The notes: generated by a model from the letters alone, not told the origin. DNA of 64,000 nucleotides from JAZKDW01 sp040387375 (GCA_040387375.1 JAZKDW010000028.1:1-64000); one strand, 5' to 3'; counted from the first letter of the stretch, positions 26,013-35,640 are shown. Made by a program: numbers and translations.

Positions 26013-28367
26013 ATGAATACAAAAACCGACCCCTTCCTGGCACAGACCACCACACCCGCCTGGGCCGAAGTAGGCCAGCCGCGCGCGCATGAATCGGCGG
26101 TCTTGCATGTACAAGGCAAGGCGCCCTATATCGACGATGTGACTGAACTGCAAGGCACCTTGCACGCGGCACTGGGCCTGTCGCAAAAAGCGCATGCGAA
26201 GATCACCGCGATCGATTTCTCGGCGGTGCGGAGCGCTCCGGGTGTGGTCGCGGTGCTGACCGCGCACGATATTCCCGGCGTCAATGATTGCGGCCCCATC
26301 ATTCACGACGATCCGATCTTCGCCGATGGCGTAGTGCAGTACGCGGGCCAGCCAATCTTCGTGGTGATTGCGGACACACATGAACATGCGCGCCGCGCCG
26401 TACGCAAAGTGAAGATCGAATACCAGGACCTGCCGGCAATCCTGACACCGCAGCAGGCGCGTGATGCGCAGTCGTATGTGGTGCCGCCCATGCAGCTCAA
26501 GCGCGGCGATTTCCAGAAGGCGCTGGCGCAAGCCCCGCATCGCATCAAGGGCGAACTGTTCGCCGGCGGCCAGGAGCACTTCTACCTCGAGGGCCAGATC
26601 TCGTATGCAATTCCGAAGGAAGGCAAGGACATGCTGGTGTTGTGTTCGACCCAGCATCCGACCGAGATGCAGCAGGTGGTTGCGCACGCGCTCGGCATAT
26701 CCTCGCACAATATCGTGGTCGAATGCCGGCGCATGGGCGGCGCCTTCGGCGGCAAGGAGACGCAGTCGGCCTTGTGGGCGGCCGTCGCGGCAATCTGCGC
26801 TGCGCATGTGAAACATCCGGTCAAGTTGCGCGCAGACCGCGACGACGACATGATGGTGACCGGCAAGCGGCACTGCTTTTATTATGAATACGAAGTCGGC
26901 TACGATGACGATGGCCGCATTTGCGCCGCCAAAATCGAGATGGTGCTACGCGCCGGCTTCTCCGCCGACATGTCGGGAGCGGTGGCAACGCGGGCGATCT
27001 GCCAGGCCGACAATACCTATTATTTATCCGACATTGAATTGCGCGCGCTGTGCGGCAAGACCAATACCCAGTCCAACACCGCCTTCCGCGGCTTCGGCGG
27101 TCCGCAAGGTTCGCTGCCGACCGAATATGTGATCGACGAGATTGCGCGCAACCTGGGCAAGGATGCGGCCGATGTGCGCAAGCTTAACTTCTACGGCCGG
27201 CCCGGCGCAGCCGGCCGGCACACTACGCCGTATGGCCAGCTGGTGAAGGACAATGTGATCCACGAACTGTTCGCGGAACTGGAAGCGAGCAGCGACTATC
27301 GCCAGCGCCGCGCTGCGCTGCGCGCGTTCAATGGGGCCAGTCCGGTGCTGAAAAAAGGCATTGCGATGACGCCGGTCAAGCTCGGCATTTCATTCAATGC
27401 CGTCCACTGCAACCAGGCCGGCGCGCTGGTGCATGTGTATGTAGACGGTTCGGTGCTGGTCAACCACGGCGGCACTGAAATGGGCCAGGGTCTCAACACC
27501 AAGATGGCGCAAGTCGCCGCCCACGAACTCGGACTCAGCTTGGCCGCGGTACGCTGCACGGCAACCGATACCAGCAAGGTCGGCAGCACCGCGCCGACCG
27601 CGGCATCGACCGGCGCCGACCTCAACGGCAAGGCAGTGCAGGATGCGGCGCGCAAGATTCGTCTGCGCCTGGCGGAAGTGGCGGCAACGGAAATGGGCGG
27701 TGATGCCGCCGACGTGCGGTTTTTCGACGACCATGTCCACCTCAACGGCAAGCTGATGCGGTTTTGTGAAGTGGCGGCAAAAGCGTATCTCAAGCGCGTG
27801 CAGTTATGGGCCGACGGCTTTTATTCGACGCCGGACCTGCAATGGGATCCGCGCACGATGACCGGCACGCCGTATTCCTACTTTGCGTACGGCGCGGCGG
27901 TGTCGGAAGTGGTGATCGACACGCTTACCGGCGAATGGAAACTGCTGCGCGCCGACCTGCTGCAGGATGTCGGCCAGTCGCTCAATCCGGCCATCGATAT
28001 CGGCCAGACCGAAGGCGCTTTCATCCAGGCCATGGGCTGGCTGACGACGGAAGAACTGTGGTGGGACAAGGCCGGCAAGCTGATGACGCATGCGCCATCC
28101 ACTTACAAGATACCGGCCGTGTCCGATTGCCCGGACGATTTCCGCTGCAGCCTGTTCAAGAACAGCAATGTGACCGACAGCATCCACCGTTCCAAGGCAG
28201 TCGGCGAACCGCCGATGATCCTGTCCTTGTCGGTGTTTCTGGCGATTCGGGATGCGATTGCCAGCGTTGCCGATTACCGCATCAATCCGCCGCTGAACGC
28301 ACCGGCCACCGGCGAAGAAATCCTGCGTTCTCTGGAAGCGGTGCATGCCACCGCCAGGACGGCCTGA
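26013..28367 (+). CDS. xdhB: Xanthine dehydrogenase molybdopterin-binding subunit
   Basis: 784 residues, the large molybdenum-cofactor subunit. Motifs: GKAPYIDDV near the start, FAGGQEHFYLEGQ (cofactor and substrate contact), RRMGGAFGGKET, TAFRGFGGPQG, HGGTEMGQGLNTK, and the catalytic glutamate in KAVGEPPMILSLSVF. ATG 26013 has AAGGAAGAG upstream. Its TGA overlaps the ATG of xdhC by one base, so translation is coupled. Confidence 0.93.
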   Translation: MNTKTDPFLAQTTTPAWAEVGQPRAHESAVLHVQGKAPYIDDVTELQGTLHAALGLSQKAHAKITAIDFSAVRSAPGVVAVLTAHDIPGVNDCGPIIHDDPIFADGVVQYAGQPIFVVIADTHEHARRAVRKVKIEYQDLPAILTPQQARDAQSYVVPPMQLKRGDFQKALAQAPHRIKGELFAGGQEHFYLEGQISYAIPKEGKDMLVLCSTQHPTEMQQVVAHALGISSHNIVVECRRMGGAFGGKETQSALWAAVAAICAAHVKHPVKLRADRDDDMMVTGKRHCFYYEYEVGYDDDGRICAAKIEMVLRAGFSADMSGAVATRAICQADNTYYLSDIELRALCGKTNTQSNTAFRGFGGPQGSLPTEYVIDEIARNLGKDAADVRKLNFYGRPGAAGRHTTPYGQLVKDNVIHELFAELEASSDYRQRRAALRAFNGASPVLKKGIAMTPVKLGISFNAVHCNQAGALVHVYVDGSVLVNHGGTEMGQGLNTKMAQVAAHELGLSLAAVRCTATDTSKVGSTAPTAASTGADLNGKAVQDAARKIRLRLAEVAATEMGGDAADVRFFDDHVHLNGKLMRFCEVAAKAYLKRVQLWADGFYSTPDLQWDPRTMTGTPYSYFAYGAAVSEVVIDTLTGEWKLLRADLLQDVGQSLNPAIDIGQTEGAFIQAMGWLTTEELWWDKAGKLMTHAPSTYKIPAVSDCPDDFRCSLFKNSNVTDSIHRSKAVGEPPMILSLSVFLAIRDAIASVADYRINPPLNAPATGEEILRSLEAVHATARTA

Positions 28368-29368
28368 TGAATCATTGGCTGGCCGCGCTCGCCTCGCAGA
28401 CCGCACCGTCGATACTGGTGACGGTGGCAATCGTCGACGGCTCGGGGCCGCGCGAACCGGGCGCGAAGATGGTGGTCACGCCGGACAAGCAGTTCGACAC
28501 GATCGGCGGCGGACATCTTGAAATGTCCGCCTGCGAGATTGCGCGCGGCATGTTGCGCACGCCTGCGGCGCCGCGTGTGCTGCAGCGCTTTTCGCTGGGA
28601 CCGTCGCTGGGGCAATGCTGCGGCGGTGTGGTGCATCTGCTGTTCGAGCGGATCGATGCCGATGCCAGGTCCTGTCTGGAGTGCATCGAAGAACGCTGGC
28701 GTAATGCGCAAGATACCTGGCGTCTGATACCGCTGGATGTCATGACGGCGCCGGCCTTGCTGGACGGGGATGGCACCTGCCTGATGGGTCCTGCTCCGGC
28801 ATTCCCGGTACAGACCGATATTTGCCATCCGTGCCGGCTGGTGCGCGACGCCTCGGGCCAGCGCTGGCTGCTCGATTCGACGCTGGTTTACCGGCCGCAT
28901 CTGGTGCTGTTCGGCGCCGGTCATGTCGGTGCGGCCATCGTGCGCGCACTGGCCGAACTGCCCTGCCGGATCACATGGGTGGACGAACGGGAAGACATGT
29001 TTCCCGCCGCGCCACCCGCCAACGCGACGATGGAAACAAGCGATGTTCCCGAGGCAGTGGCCGATGCGGCCGTCCCCGGCGCCAGCTTCCTGGTGATGAC
29101 CCACAGCCATGCGCTGGATCAGCGGCTGTGCGAACACATCCTGCGGCGCACCGACTTCAGCTGGTTCGGCCTGATAGGATCGAAAACCAAACGCATGCAG
29201 TTTGAACACCGGCTGCGCGAACGCGGCATCGCTTCCGAACGGCTGGCCGACATGGTTTGTCCGATCGGCGTACACGGCATAAGCGGCAAGGCGCCGGCGG
29301 TGATTGCCGCCGCCGTGGTGGCGCAGCTGTTGCAGGTGTGGGAAGCGCAGTCCCTCGACAGGCAGTGA
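28367..29368 (+). CDS. xdhC: Xanthine dehydrogenase accessory protein XdhC
   Basis: 333 residues. XdhC binds molybdenum cofactor, promotes its sulfuration and hands it to XdhB. The N-terminal XdhC/CoxI domain is seen as VTVAIVDGSGPREPGAKM and GGGHLEMSACEIA with LGQCCGG; the C-terminal Rossmann domain has VLFGAGHVGAAIVRAL, MTHSHALDQ, GLIGSKTKR and IGVHGISGKAPAVIAAAVV. Start ATG 28367 overlaps the xdhB stop. The longer in-frame extension upstream overlaps xdhB and is not real. Confidence 0.93.
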   Translation: MNHWLAALASQTAPSILVTVAIVDGSGPREPGAKMVVTPDKQFDTIGGGHLEMSACEIARGMLRTPAAPRVLQRFSLGPSLGQCCGGVVHLLFERIDADARSCLECIEERWRNAQDTWRLIPLDVMTAPALLDGDGTCLMGPAPAFPVQTDICHPCRLVRDASGQRWLLDSTLVYRPHLVLFGAGHVGAAIVRALAELPCRITWVDEREDMFPAAPPANATMETSDVPEAVADAAVPGASFLVMTHSHALDQRLCEHILRRTDFSWFGLIGSKTKRMQFEHRLRERGIASERLADMVCPIGVHGISGKAPAVIAAAVVAQLLQVWEAQSLDRQ

Positions 29369-29415
29369 GAATTTTCAGCAAATTTCATCAACCGACTAAA
29401 AAGCAAAACGACACC

Positions 29416-30939
29416 ATGGCCAGACACCAGCAAACCGGATTCACTGTCATCCGCGGCGGACGCCTGATCGACACGATGGCACATCGCGCCGACGCCGTTG
29501 ACATACTTATCGAAGGCGACACCATCAGGGAAATCGGCAAACCCGGCATGCCCGCGCCAGCCGATGCCGTTGTCATCGATGCCAGCAACAAGATGATCCA
29601 TCCCGGCCTCATCAACGCCCACACCCATAGCCACGGTAATCTCGCCAAGGGCATGGGTGACCGCTGGACGCTGGAACTGCTGCTTACCGCCGGCCCCTGG
29701 ATGACCGGCAACCGTTCGGCCGAAGACAAGTACCTGACCACGCTCATCGGCGCCGCTGAAATGGTGATGAAAGGCTGCACGGCCTGCTACGACCTGACCG
29801 TGGAATTTCCCACGCCCAGCATCGAGGGGCTCGAAGCCGGCGGCCGCGCGTACGAAGAGATCGGCATGCGTGCCGTGATGGCGCCGATGGTGGCCGACAT
29901 CAGTTTCTACTCGGCGATTCCGGGCCTGCTGGCATCGCTGCCGCCGGCATTGCAGCAGGAAGTCGAGCGCATGAAACTGGCGCCCTACCGCAGTACGCTG
30001 GCGAATATCAAGGCTGCGCTGCACGGCTGGCAGCTCGACCGCGACAGCGTGCGGCTGGCCGTCGCGCCGACGATTCCGCATCACTGTTCGGATGATTTCC
30101 TGGTCGGCTGCCGCGACCTCGCGCATGAATATGGCGTGCCGCTGCACAGTCATGTCGCCGAATCCAAGATCCAGGTGGTCGCCGGTTACCGCACCTATGG
30201 CACCAGCCTGACCGCACACATGGATAAACTCGGCCTGGTCGGCCCCGACTTCACGGTTGCCCACGGCGTCTGGCTCGACCATGAAGACATGAAGCGGCTG
30301 GGCGACAAGGGCGCGTCGGTGGCGCATAACCCGGGCAGCAACATGCGCCTCGGCAGCGGCCTGGCCGACATGCGTGCGATGCTGGAACGCGGTGTCAATG
30401 TCGGTATCGGCACCGATGGCGCCAACTGCGGCGACAACCTGAACATGTACGAGGCGATGCGCCTTGCATCGATGGTGTCCAAGGTCCAGGGCCCGGATAT
30501 CGAACGCTGGATCACGACCGAAGAAGTGCTCAGCGCGGCGACCGTGGGCAGTGCCCGCGCGCTCGGATTCGGCGACCGGATCGGCCGCATCGCGCCCGGG
30601 TACAAGGCCGATATCGTGCTGCTGGACGCTCACCACATCAACTGGATTCCGACCAACGACGTTACTAACGCGATGGTCCACATCGAGGATGGCTCGGCGG
30701 TCCACTCGGTGATGATTGGCGGCCGCTTGGTGGTGGAGAACCACCGCCTGCTGACACTCGACCTGGTGAAGCTGGCGCACGACGCGGAAGAAGCGCGCGA
30801 ACGGCTCGAAAGACTCAATCGCGACAGCCACCAGCTGTGCGACAAGCTGGAGCCGCTGGTCAGCAGCTATTGTTCAGGACTTGCCAAGACACCGCTGCAC
30901 ATTCACCGCTACGGCGCCAGCGCGCACCATTGCGAATGA
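29416..30939 (+). CDS. Amidohydrolase family protein (TrzN/guanine-deaminase-like)
   Basis: 507 residues, metal-dependent amidohydrolase (subtype III). Metal ligands: the H-x-H in LINAHTHSHGN, the histidine in LHSHVAESK, the histidine in VAHGVWLD and the aspartate in GTDGANCGDNL. The closest relatives I recognise are the guanine/8-oxoguanine deaminases, MTA/SAH deaminases and s-triazine hydrolases. Lying 47 bp after xdhC, it probably deaminates a purine or related ring to feed xanthine dehydrogenase. ATG 29416 was chosen; upstream extension overlaps xdhC. The exact substrate is not known. Confidence 0.85.
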   Translation: MARHQQTGFTVIRGGRLIDTMAHRADAVDILIEGDTIREIGKPGMPAPADAVVIDASNKMIHPGLINAHTHSHGNLAKGMGDRWTLELLLTAGPWMTGNRSAEDKYLTTLIGAAEMVMKGCTACYDLTVEFPTPSIEGLEAGGRAYEEIGMRAVMAPMVADISFYSAIPGLLASLPPALQQEVERMKLAPYRSTLANIKAALHGWQLDRDSVRLAVAPTIPHHCSDDFLVGCRDLAHEYGVPLHSHVAESKIQVVAGYRTYGTSLTAHMDKLGLVGPDFTVAHGVWLDHEDMKRLGDKGASVAHNPGSNMRLGSGLADMRAMLERGVNVGIGTDGANCGDNLNMYEAMRLASMVSKVQGPDIERWITTEEVLSAATVGSARALGFGDRIGRIAPGYKADIVLLDAHHINWIPTNDVTNAMVHIEDGSAVHSVMIGGRLVVENHRLLTLDLVKLAHDAEEARERLERLNRDSHQLCDKLEPLVSSYCSGLAKTPLHIHRYGASAHHCE

Positions 30940-30966
30940 GCGGACCGCAGTTCATTGCATCCGGCC

Positions 30967-31599
30967 TCAGCCTGCCGCTGGCGCCGCGTTCAAGGGATTG
31001 CGGGCCGCCAGCTGGATTTTTACGCATTCCGCCAGCGAATTGACTTCCAGTTTTTCGAACACTTTTGCGCGATACGATTCGACCGTGCGCAAGCTGAGGT
31101 CGAGCGCACGTGCGATCATCTTGCTCGACATGCCATCGGCGACCATGGCCAGCACTTCGCGCTCACGCGGGGTCAGCAGCGCAAGTTTCTTGCGCTCGGC
31201 CGCATTCGACTCGCTGGCCGCCTGCCTTGCGACACTGGTGGCAATCGCCTTCTGCACGCTTTCTATCAGCTCATGCTCGTCGATCGGTTTGGTCAAGAAA
31301 TCCGCAGCCCCGGCCCTGAACGCCCTGCTGCATTGCGCGACATCGCCATGACCGGTGATGAAGATGATGGGAATGCTGAAGCCGATGTCGTTCAGCGCTT
31401 CCTGAAACGTCAATCCGCTGACGTTGGGCATCCGGATGTCCAGCAGCAGGCAGCCGACCTGCTGCGGATGGTACTGGTCGAGAAACTGCTGCGGCCGCTC
31501 GAACGCGGCCACCTTCAGGCCGATGGAATGAATCAACAGGCTGAGCGAATCGCGCACCGCGCTGTCATCGTCAACCAGGAACACGACTGGTTCGAGCAT
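30967..31599 (-). CDS. FixJ/NarL-type response regulator
   Basis: 210 residues. Receiver domain 1-120 has acidic residues in LVDDDSAVRD, phosphoacceptor Asp in CLLLDIRMPNVSG, Thr in FITGHGDV and Lys in LTKPIDE. LuxR-type HTH 140-200: LTPREREVLAMVADGMSSK, LDLSLRTVESYRAKVFEKL. It overlaps the 3' end of the kinase gene by 29 bp and has AGGAG upstream, so they form one operon. Its partner kinase carries an RpfC-like membrane domain and lies beside rpfC, so it may be the DNA-binding output of a DSF-type sensor. No RpfG-type HD-GYP regulator is in the window. Confidence 0.9.
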   Translation of the reverse strand: MLEPVVFLVDDDSAVRDSLSLLIHSIGLKVAAFERPQQFLDQYHPQQVGCLLLDIRMPNVSGLTFQEALNDIGFSIPIIFITGHGDVAQCSRAFRAGAADFLTKPIDEHELIESVQKAIATSVARQAASESNAAERKKLALLTPREREVLAMVADGMSSKMIARALDLSLRTVESYRAKVFEKLEVNSLAECVKIQLAARNPLNAAPAAG

Positions 31600-32956
31600 T
31601 TTCTATTTTCTCCTTTGAATCGGCATCGTCGCCAGCGGTGGCAATAGCGGGCAGCGTAAAGCTGCTGATGGCCCCCCGCTGCGGCGCGTTGCGTACAGAA
31701 ATTGTGCCACCAAATCCGTCAATAATCGAGTGACTGATAGTCAACCCGAGACCCATGCCGTCGGCCTTGGTGGTGAAAAACGGATTGAACACCTGCGGCA
31801 GCGAGTCCGTCTGCACGCCCGGCCCCTGGTCCATTATCTCAACGCTGACTGTGTTTTCAGCGGCAAACGTCGATAACGTGATCTGCCGCTCCGAAAACGG
31901 CATTTCATTCATCGCATCGATTGCATTCCTGATCAGGTTCAGCACCACCTGCTCCAGCTGGATGCTGTCGGCACGGACTGCGGGCAAGGGCTGCTGAAAA
32001 CGGGTGTGAATGACAATCTGGTGGTCGCGCAATCCATGTTCGATCAGGATCAGCGCGTTGGCGATCACCTCATTGAGATCAACCGCCATCATGCGTCCGG
32101 GCTGCTTTTTTACGAACGAGCGCAAGCCCTTGATGATGACGCCGGCCCGTTTTGCCTGCTCCGCCGCCAGTGTCATGGCACGCACGATTTCAACGATATC
32201 GGGCGTTTCGCTTTTCAGCATCCTGATGCAGGCCTGGTTATAACTGAGTATGGCCGCCAGCGGCTGGTTGATTTCATGCGCGATCCCGGAAGCCATTTCC
32301 CCGATGGTGCTCAGCCGTGCCACATGCGCACGTTCGGCCTGGTGCAGGCGCCGCTTTTTGACCGTTTCGTCTTGCGCCTCTTCTTCCCTGCCGCCGGCTG
32401 CAGGCAGGGATAGCGCAGCGGCACAGGCGGGCACAACGCACATGGCCAGGATGATCCCTAATGCCACAAACGGCATCTGCTGCCAGAATGATGAAAAAAA
32501 CATCGTCACGGACATGCATGCGGCGCCGAGCACGCTGCTGAAATAGACAATTTTTTTACCGAAGCGCCGGCCGCCATCAATCGCCGCTGCAATGGGACAC
32601 CACAGAAAAGGCGCGCCGATTGCCCCGCTGCCGAACACCAGCAGCGCGAGACAGGCCTGGTCGACACCCATGGACAACAGGCAGCGCGGCTTTGAATAGG
32701 CCGGCGAGATCAGCAAGGCGATCCCGGAAAGCAGGCAAGCGAGCAGGCAGGCGGCAAAAGCCGGTACTACAGCCAGCACCTCGGCGCGCCATCCGGCGGC
32801 AACCATGCCGAGCAGGTAAAGGCCGAAAATGATCGCAGCGGCCAGGCGCACGATCGCCTGGCGTCGTTCGCCGGTCGCATGAGCGGCATGCCCTTTGGTG
32901 CAGATGTCGATGGCTCTCAATCCTGGTTTCTTTTTCCATGCCGGTTGCATGGTCAT
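31571..32956 (-). CDS. Sensor histidine kinase with RpfC-like membrane domain
   Basis: 461 residues. About five or six membrane helices span 36-185, then a short coiled segment, then HisKA with H227 (GIAHEINQPLAAI, the FixL/DctB subtype) and HATPase_c (NLIRNAIDAM, MDQGPGV, FFTTKADGMGLGLTIS). The membrane segment at about 96-182 aligns by eye with RpfC 92-180 and with the third sensor 98-185: shared Asp (VD/MD/LD), a G-x-R-x-G turn (GGRRFGKK, GFRYGRR, CGKRLGSR), then a serine-containing helix and FW/AW. Head-to-head with rpfC and followed by its response regulator. ATG 32956 or 32950. Confidence 0.87.
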   Translation of the reverse strand: MTMQPAWKKKPGLRAIDICTKGHAAHATGERRQAIVRLAAAIIFGLYLLGMVAAGWRAEVLAVVPAFAACLLACLLSGIALLISPAYSKPRCLLSMGVDQACLALLVFGSGAIGAPFLWCPIAAAIDGGRRFGKKIVYFSSVLGAACMSVTMFFSSFWQQMPFVALGIILAMCVVPACAAALSLPAAGGREEEAQDETVKKRRLHQAERAHVARLSTIGEMASGIAHEINQPLAAILSYNQACIRMLKSETPDIVEIVRAMTLAAEQAKRAGVIIKGLRSFVKKQPGRMMAVDLNEVIANALILIEHGLRDHQIVIHTRFQQPLPAVRADSIQLEQVVLNLIRNAIDAMNEMPFSERQITLSTFAAENTVSVEIMDQGPGVQTDSLPQVFNPFFTTKADGMGLGLTISHSIIDGFGGTISVRNAPQRGAISSFTLPAIATAGDDADSKEKIENARTSRVPG

Positions 32957-33249
32957 GCATGCAGGCGATTATAAAGCCACCGGGCTTTTTTGTTGGCCGC
33001 GATACCGTGTGAATGGCTGCGCTCCACGCGTGCCGGAAGAGCCTAATTCAGCATTCTTGCAGGCATCTAATGATATACAATGCATAATCCGTTTATAAGG
33101 GGGTCTGATGTCGACCGGCGTTTACCGCAATCCAGTTTTTATCAAGGCACCGACACCTCATCAATGCGCCTCGAAAGAAATCGCCTTTGCCGGCGAATAC
33201 AGACATGCAATATTCGCTTAATACCGGTTCAGAAAATCTCAGCGCAATT

Positions 33250-33286
33250 AAAAAGCCTCAAGCCTCCCCGGCCTGCGGCTTTTTTT
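33250..33286 (+). terminator. Terminator-like hairpin in the rpfC leader
   Basis: AAAAAGCC (33250-33257) pairs with GGCTTTTT (33277-33284), with further G/C pairing between, and a T-run follows on the + strand. It lies only about 42 bp before the rpfC ATG. It is either the terminator of a short upstream transcript or an attenuator controlling rpfC. The rest of 32957-33249 is the divergent promoter region of the kinase and rpfC. Confidence 0.6.
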
Positions 33287-33327
33287 CCGAGATCACCTGC
33301 CAGACAAAAATTTCGATTGAGGTCGCC

Positions 33328-35478
33328 ATGAATCTCTTTTTAGCTAAGGCCATCATGTGGCTGCGCGGTTTAAGGCGACCGCCATCCGGAGAGGTTGATG
33401 TCGAGCTTGACCAGGCCAGGATCAGGGTCATCATCGAATCGCTCGTTTTTGTCTATCTGCTCGTTTCCTATACGCTGGACGGATTCACCGGTTCCGAAGC
33501 ATTCACTCTCTCTTACGTGCTGGGCTTTCTTCTGGTCGCCACCTGGTTTTACATGGGAACCCAGAAATATCCCGGGCATTACACCGCCAGAAAAGTGAGC
33601 GTAACCGTAATGGATACGATCGCCATCACGCTGCTCTTGTACTTCGGCGGCGCGACCGCCGCGATTCTGTTCCCCCTGTACCTGTGGGTGACGCTTGGCA
33701 GCGGTTTCCGCTACGGGCGGCGCTACCTGTTCCTGTCGCAGATCCTCAGCATCATTGCGTTTTTGATCCTGTGCAGGGTCAGCGAATTCTGGGCCGGCAT
33801 TCCCGAGACGACTTCCGTATTACTGGCGACCATGATCGTCATTCCGCTGTATGCCACCAACCTGATCGGCAGGCTGACGAGCGCGGTCGCCAAGGCGCAG
33901 GAGGCGAGCGATGCCAAGTCGCGTTTCGTATCCAACATGAGCCATGAGATCCGCACGCCGCTGCACGGCATCATCGGCATCGGCGAACTGCTCAGCGTGC
34001 GCAAGTACGATGAGGAGTACAAGAGTTTATGCGATGCGCTGTCCAAATCCGCCCAGGCCTTGCTGCATCTGGTCAATGATGTCCTGGACATCGCCAAGAT
34101 CGAATCCGGAAAACTCGAGATTGCCCTCACCTCGTTCGATCTGCATGCGCTGGCCGAGGATACGACCAGAATTTTCTTCAGCCAGGCGGCGGCGAAGAAT
34201 ATCCAGACCAACCTGCATATTGATCCGGCTCTGCAGAAATATTGGATCGGCGACGCGCCGCATATCCAGCAAGTGTTGATGAACCTGATCGGCAACGCGG
34301 TCAAATTCACGCAGAAGGGTTCGGTGTTCGTCAAAGTCGACCTGATGAAGGCGGAAGGGACAAAATCGGTCGTGCGTTTTTCTGTCGAAGACTCCGGCAT
34401 CGGCATCTCGAAGGAATTCCTTTCCAAGGTATTCGAACGGTTCTCCCAGGTCAGCGATTCCGCGGGTACAAAATACCGTGGAACCGGGCTCGGCACCACA
34501 GTGGCCAAACAACTGGTGGAGGCAATGGGCGGCACCATCAATGTCACCAGCCAGGAAAATATCGGTAGTGTTTTCTGGTTTGACCTGCCACTTGAACTGA
34601 GCGAGGAAAGCCGGATGAAACCGGCCGAAAGTCTCAGCCTGTCGACGTTCATCGCCGACACGCCGCTGCGTCACGCCTACCGCGATCAGTTGAAAATCCT
34701 GGTGGCCGAAGACAACAAGACAAACCAGATGATCATCCGCAAGATACTCGAGATGGCCGGCTTCCAGTTCGATCTGGTGCCCGACGGCGAACAGGCGCTG
34801 GACGCCTTGCTGCAATCCGAGTACGACATTGCGATCCTGGACATGCAGATGCCCAATCTGTCGGGCATTGAAGTCTGCCAGTCTTACAAGGTCATTAATC
34901 CGAACGACAGCAATATTGAATTCGTGATGTTGTCGGCGAACGTGGACCAGCGCGACAAGGACCTGGCATTGAAGGTAGGTTTTTCAGAGTGCCTGCCGAA
35001 GCCGCTTGAATCCGGCCGGCTTCTCGGTGTGCTGGATAAAAAGGCCGAGGCTGTTTTCGAGGCGGCCTCGCGCCTTGCCAAAGGATCGGACAGAGACACG
35101 TCCCATCTGATAGATCCGGCGGCGCTGACGCAACTTGCCGGCCTGTCCCCGGATCCGCAATTCCTGACCGACACCATTGCCAGCTTCAATTACCAGGTTC
35201 TCAAGAGCCTGAATGCCATGGAAGACGATCTGCGGCATCAGCGGTATTCGTCATTGCAGGCACATGCCCACGACCTGATCGAAACCTCAGCGAATGTCGG
35301 CGCCATCGGCATACTGGCGATCGCACGCGATATCGAAAAGATGGAGAGGTCGGAGATTGCAGAAAACGTGAAGCGCTTGCTGCCTGAATTGCGCAAGCTG
35401 CGCGGCGAATCGGTTCAGCATATGACGCGCCTCGCCAAGCAGCTGCAGTCGGGGAATCCGAATGTTCGTAAATATTAA
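33328..35478 (+). CDS. rpfC: DSF-type hybrid sensor kinase RpfC
   Basis: 716 residues. A short N-terminal stretch and five or so membrane helices (about 33-180) form the signal-sensing region. HisKA has H206 (NMSHEIRTPLHGIIG); HATPase_c has LIGNAVKFTQKG, EDSGIGI and RGTGLGTTVAKQL; the receiver (about 455-570) has AEDNKTNQ, phosphoacceptor Asp in ILDMQMPNLSG and Lys in PKPL; the HPt domain (about 600-700) has His in LQAHAHDLIETSANVGA. This is the full RpfC order: sensor, kinase, receiver, HPt. In Xanthomonas it senses DSF and restrains RpfF through its receiver. ATG 33328 has GAGG upstream. Convergent with rpfF. Confidence 0.93.
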   Translation: MNLFLAKAIMWLRGLRRPPSGEVDVELDQARIRVIIESLVFVYLLVSYTLDGFTGSEAFTLSYVLGFLLVATWFYMGTQKYPGHYTARKVSVTVMDTIAITLLLYFGGATAAILFPLYLWVTLGSGFRYGRRYLFLSQILSIIAFLILCRVSEFWAGIPETTSVLLATMIVIPLYATNLIGRLTSAVAKAQEASDAKSRFVSNMSHEIRTPLHGIIGIGELLSVRKYDEEYKSLCDALSKSAQALLHLVNDVLDIAKIESGKLEIALTSFDLHALAEDTTRIFFSQAAAKNIQTNLHIDPALQKYWIGDAPHIQQVLMNLIGNAVKFTQKGSVFVKVDLMKAEGTKSVVRFSVEDSGIGISKEFLSKVFERFSQVSDSAGTKYRGTGLGTTVAKQLVEAMGGTINVTSQENIGSVFWFDLPLELSEESRMKPAESLSLSTFIADTPLRHAYRDQLKILVAEDNKTNQMIIRKILEMAGFQFDLVPDGEQALDALLQSEYDIAILDMQMPNLSGIEVCQSYKVINPNDSNIEFVMLSANVDQRDKDLALKVGFSECLPKPLESGRLLGVLDKKAEAVFEAASRLAKGSDRDTSHLIDPAALTQLAGLSPDPQFLTDTIASFNYQVLKSLNAMEDDLRHQRYSSLQAHAHDLIETSANVGAIGILAIARDIEKMERSEIAENVKRLLPELRKLRGESVQHMTRLAKQLQSGNPNVRKY

Positions 35479-35526
35479 GGCGTAAGGCAGCTGGTGGGGT
35501 TTGCGCTTCTTGTCGAGGCTGCAGGT

Positions 35527-35640
35527 TCACTCTGGATTCCCTCCTGCGCGGGAATGACGGTGGTTTTAGCGGATGTAGGCAGGCGGGGCGGACGTATCAA
35601 TTACTACCGTCATTCCCGCGCAGGAGGGAATCCAGAGTGA
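35527..35640. repeat. 35-bp perfect inverted repeat between rpfC and rpfF (dRS3-like)
   Basis: Left arm 35527-35561 and right arm 35606-35640 are exact reverse complements over 35 bp, with a 44-nt loop. The arms contain GGATTCCC and GGGAATGACGG, the core of the ATTCCC-N8-GGGAAT repeats that are widespread in proteobacteria. It lies between the convergent rpfC and rpfF stops and probably forms a strong hairpin in both transcripts. The remainder of 35479-35767 shows no gene. Confidence 0.75.

Noticed and set aside
27806..28366. Long N-terminal extension of XdhC inside xdhB
   Set aside because: Off-frame reading of xdhB; MNHWLAALAS at 28367 is the normal XdhC start and overlaps the xdhB stop.
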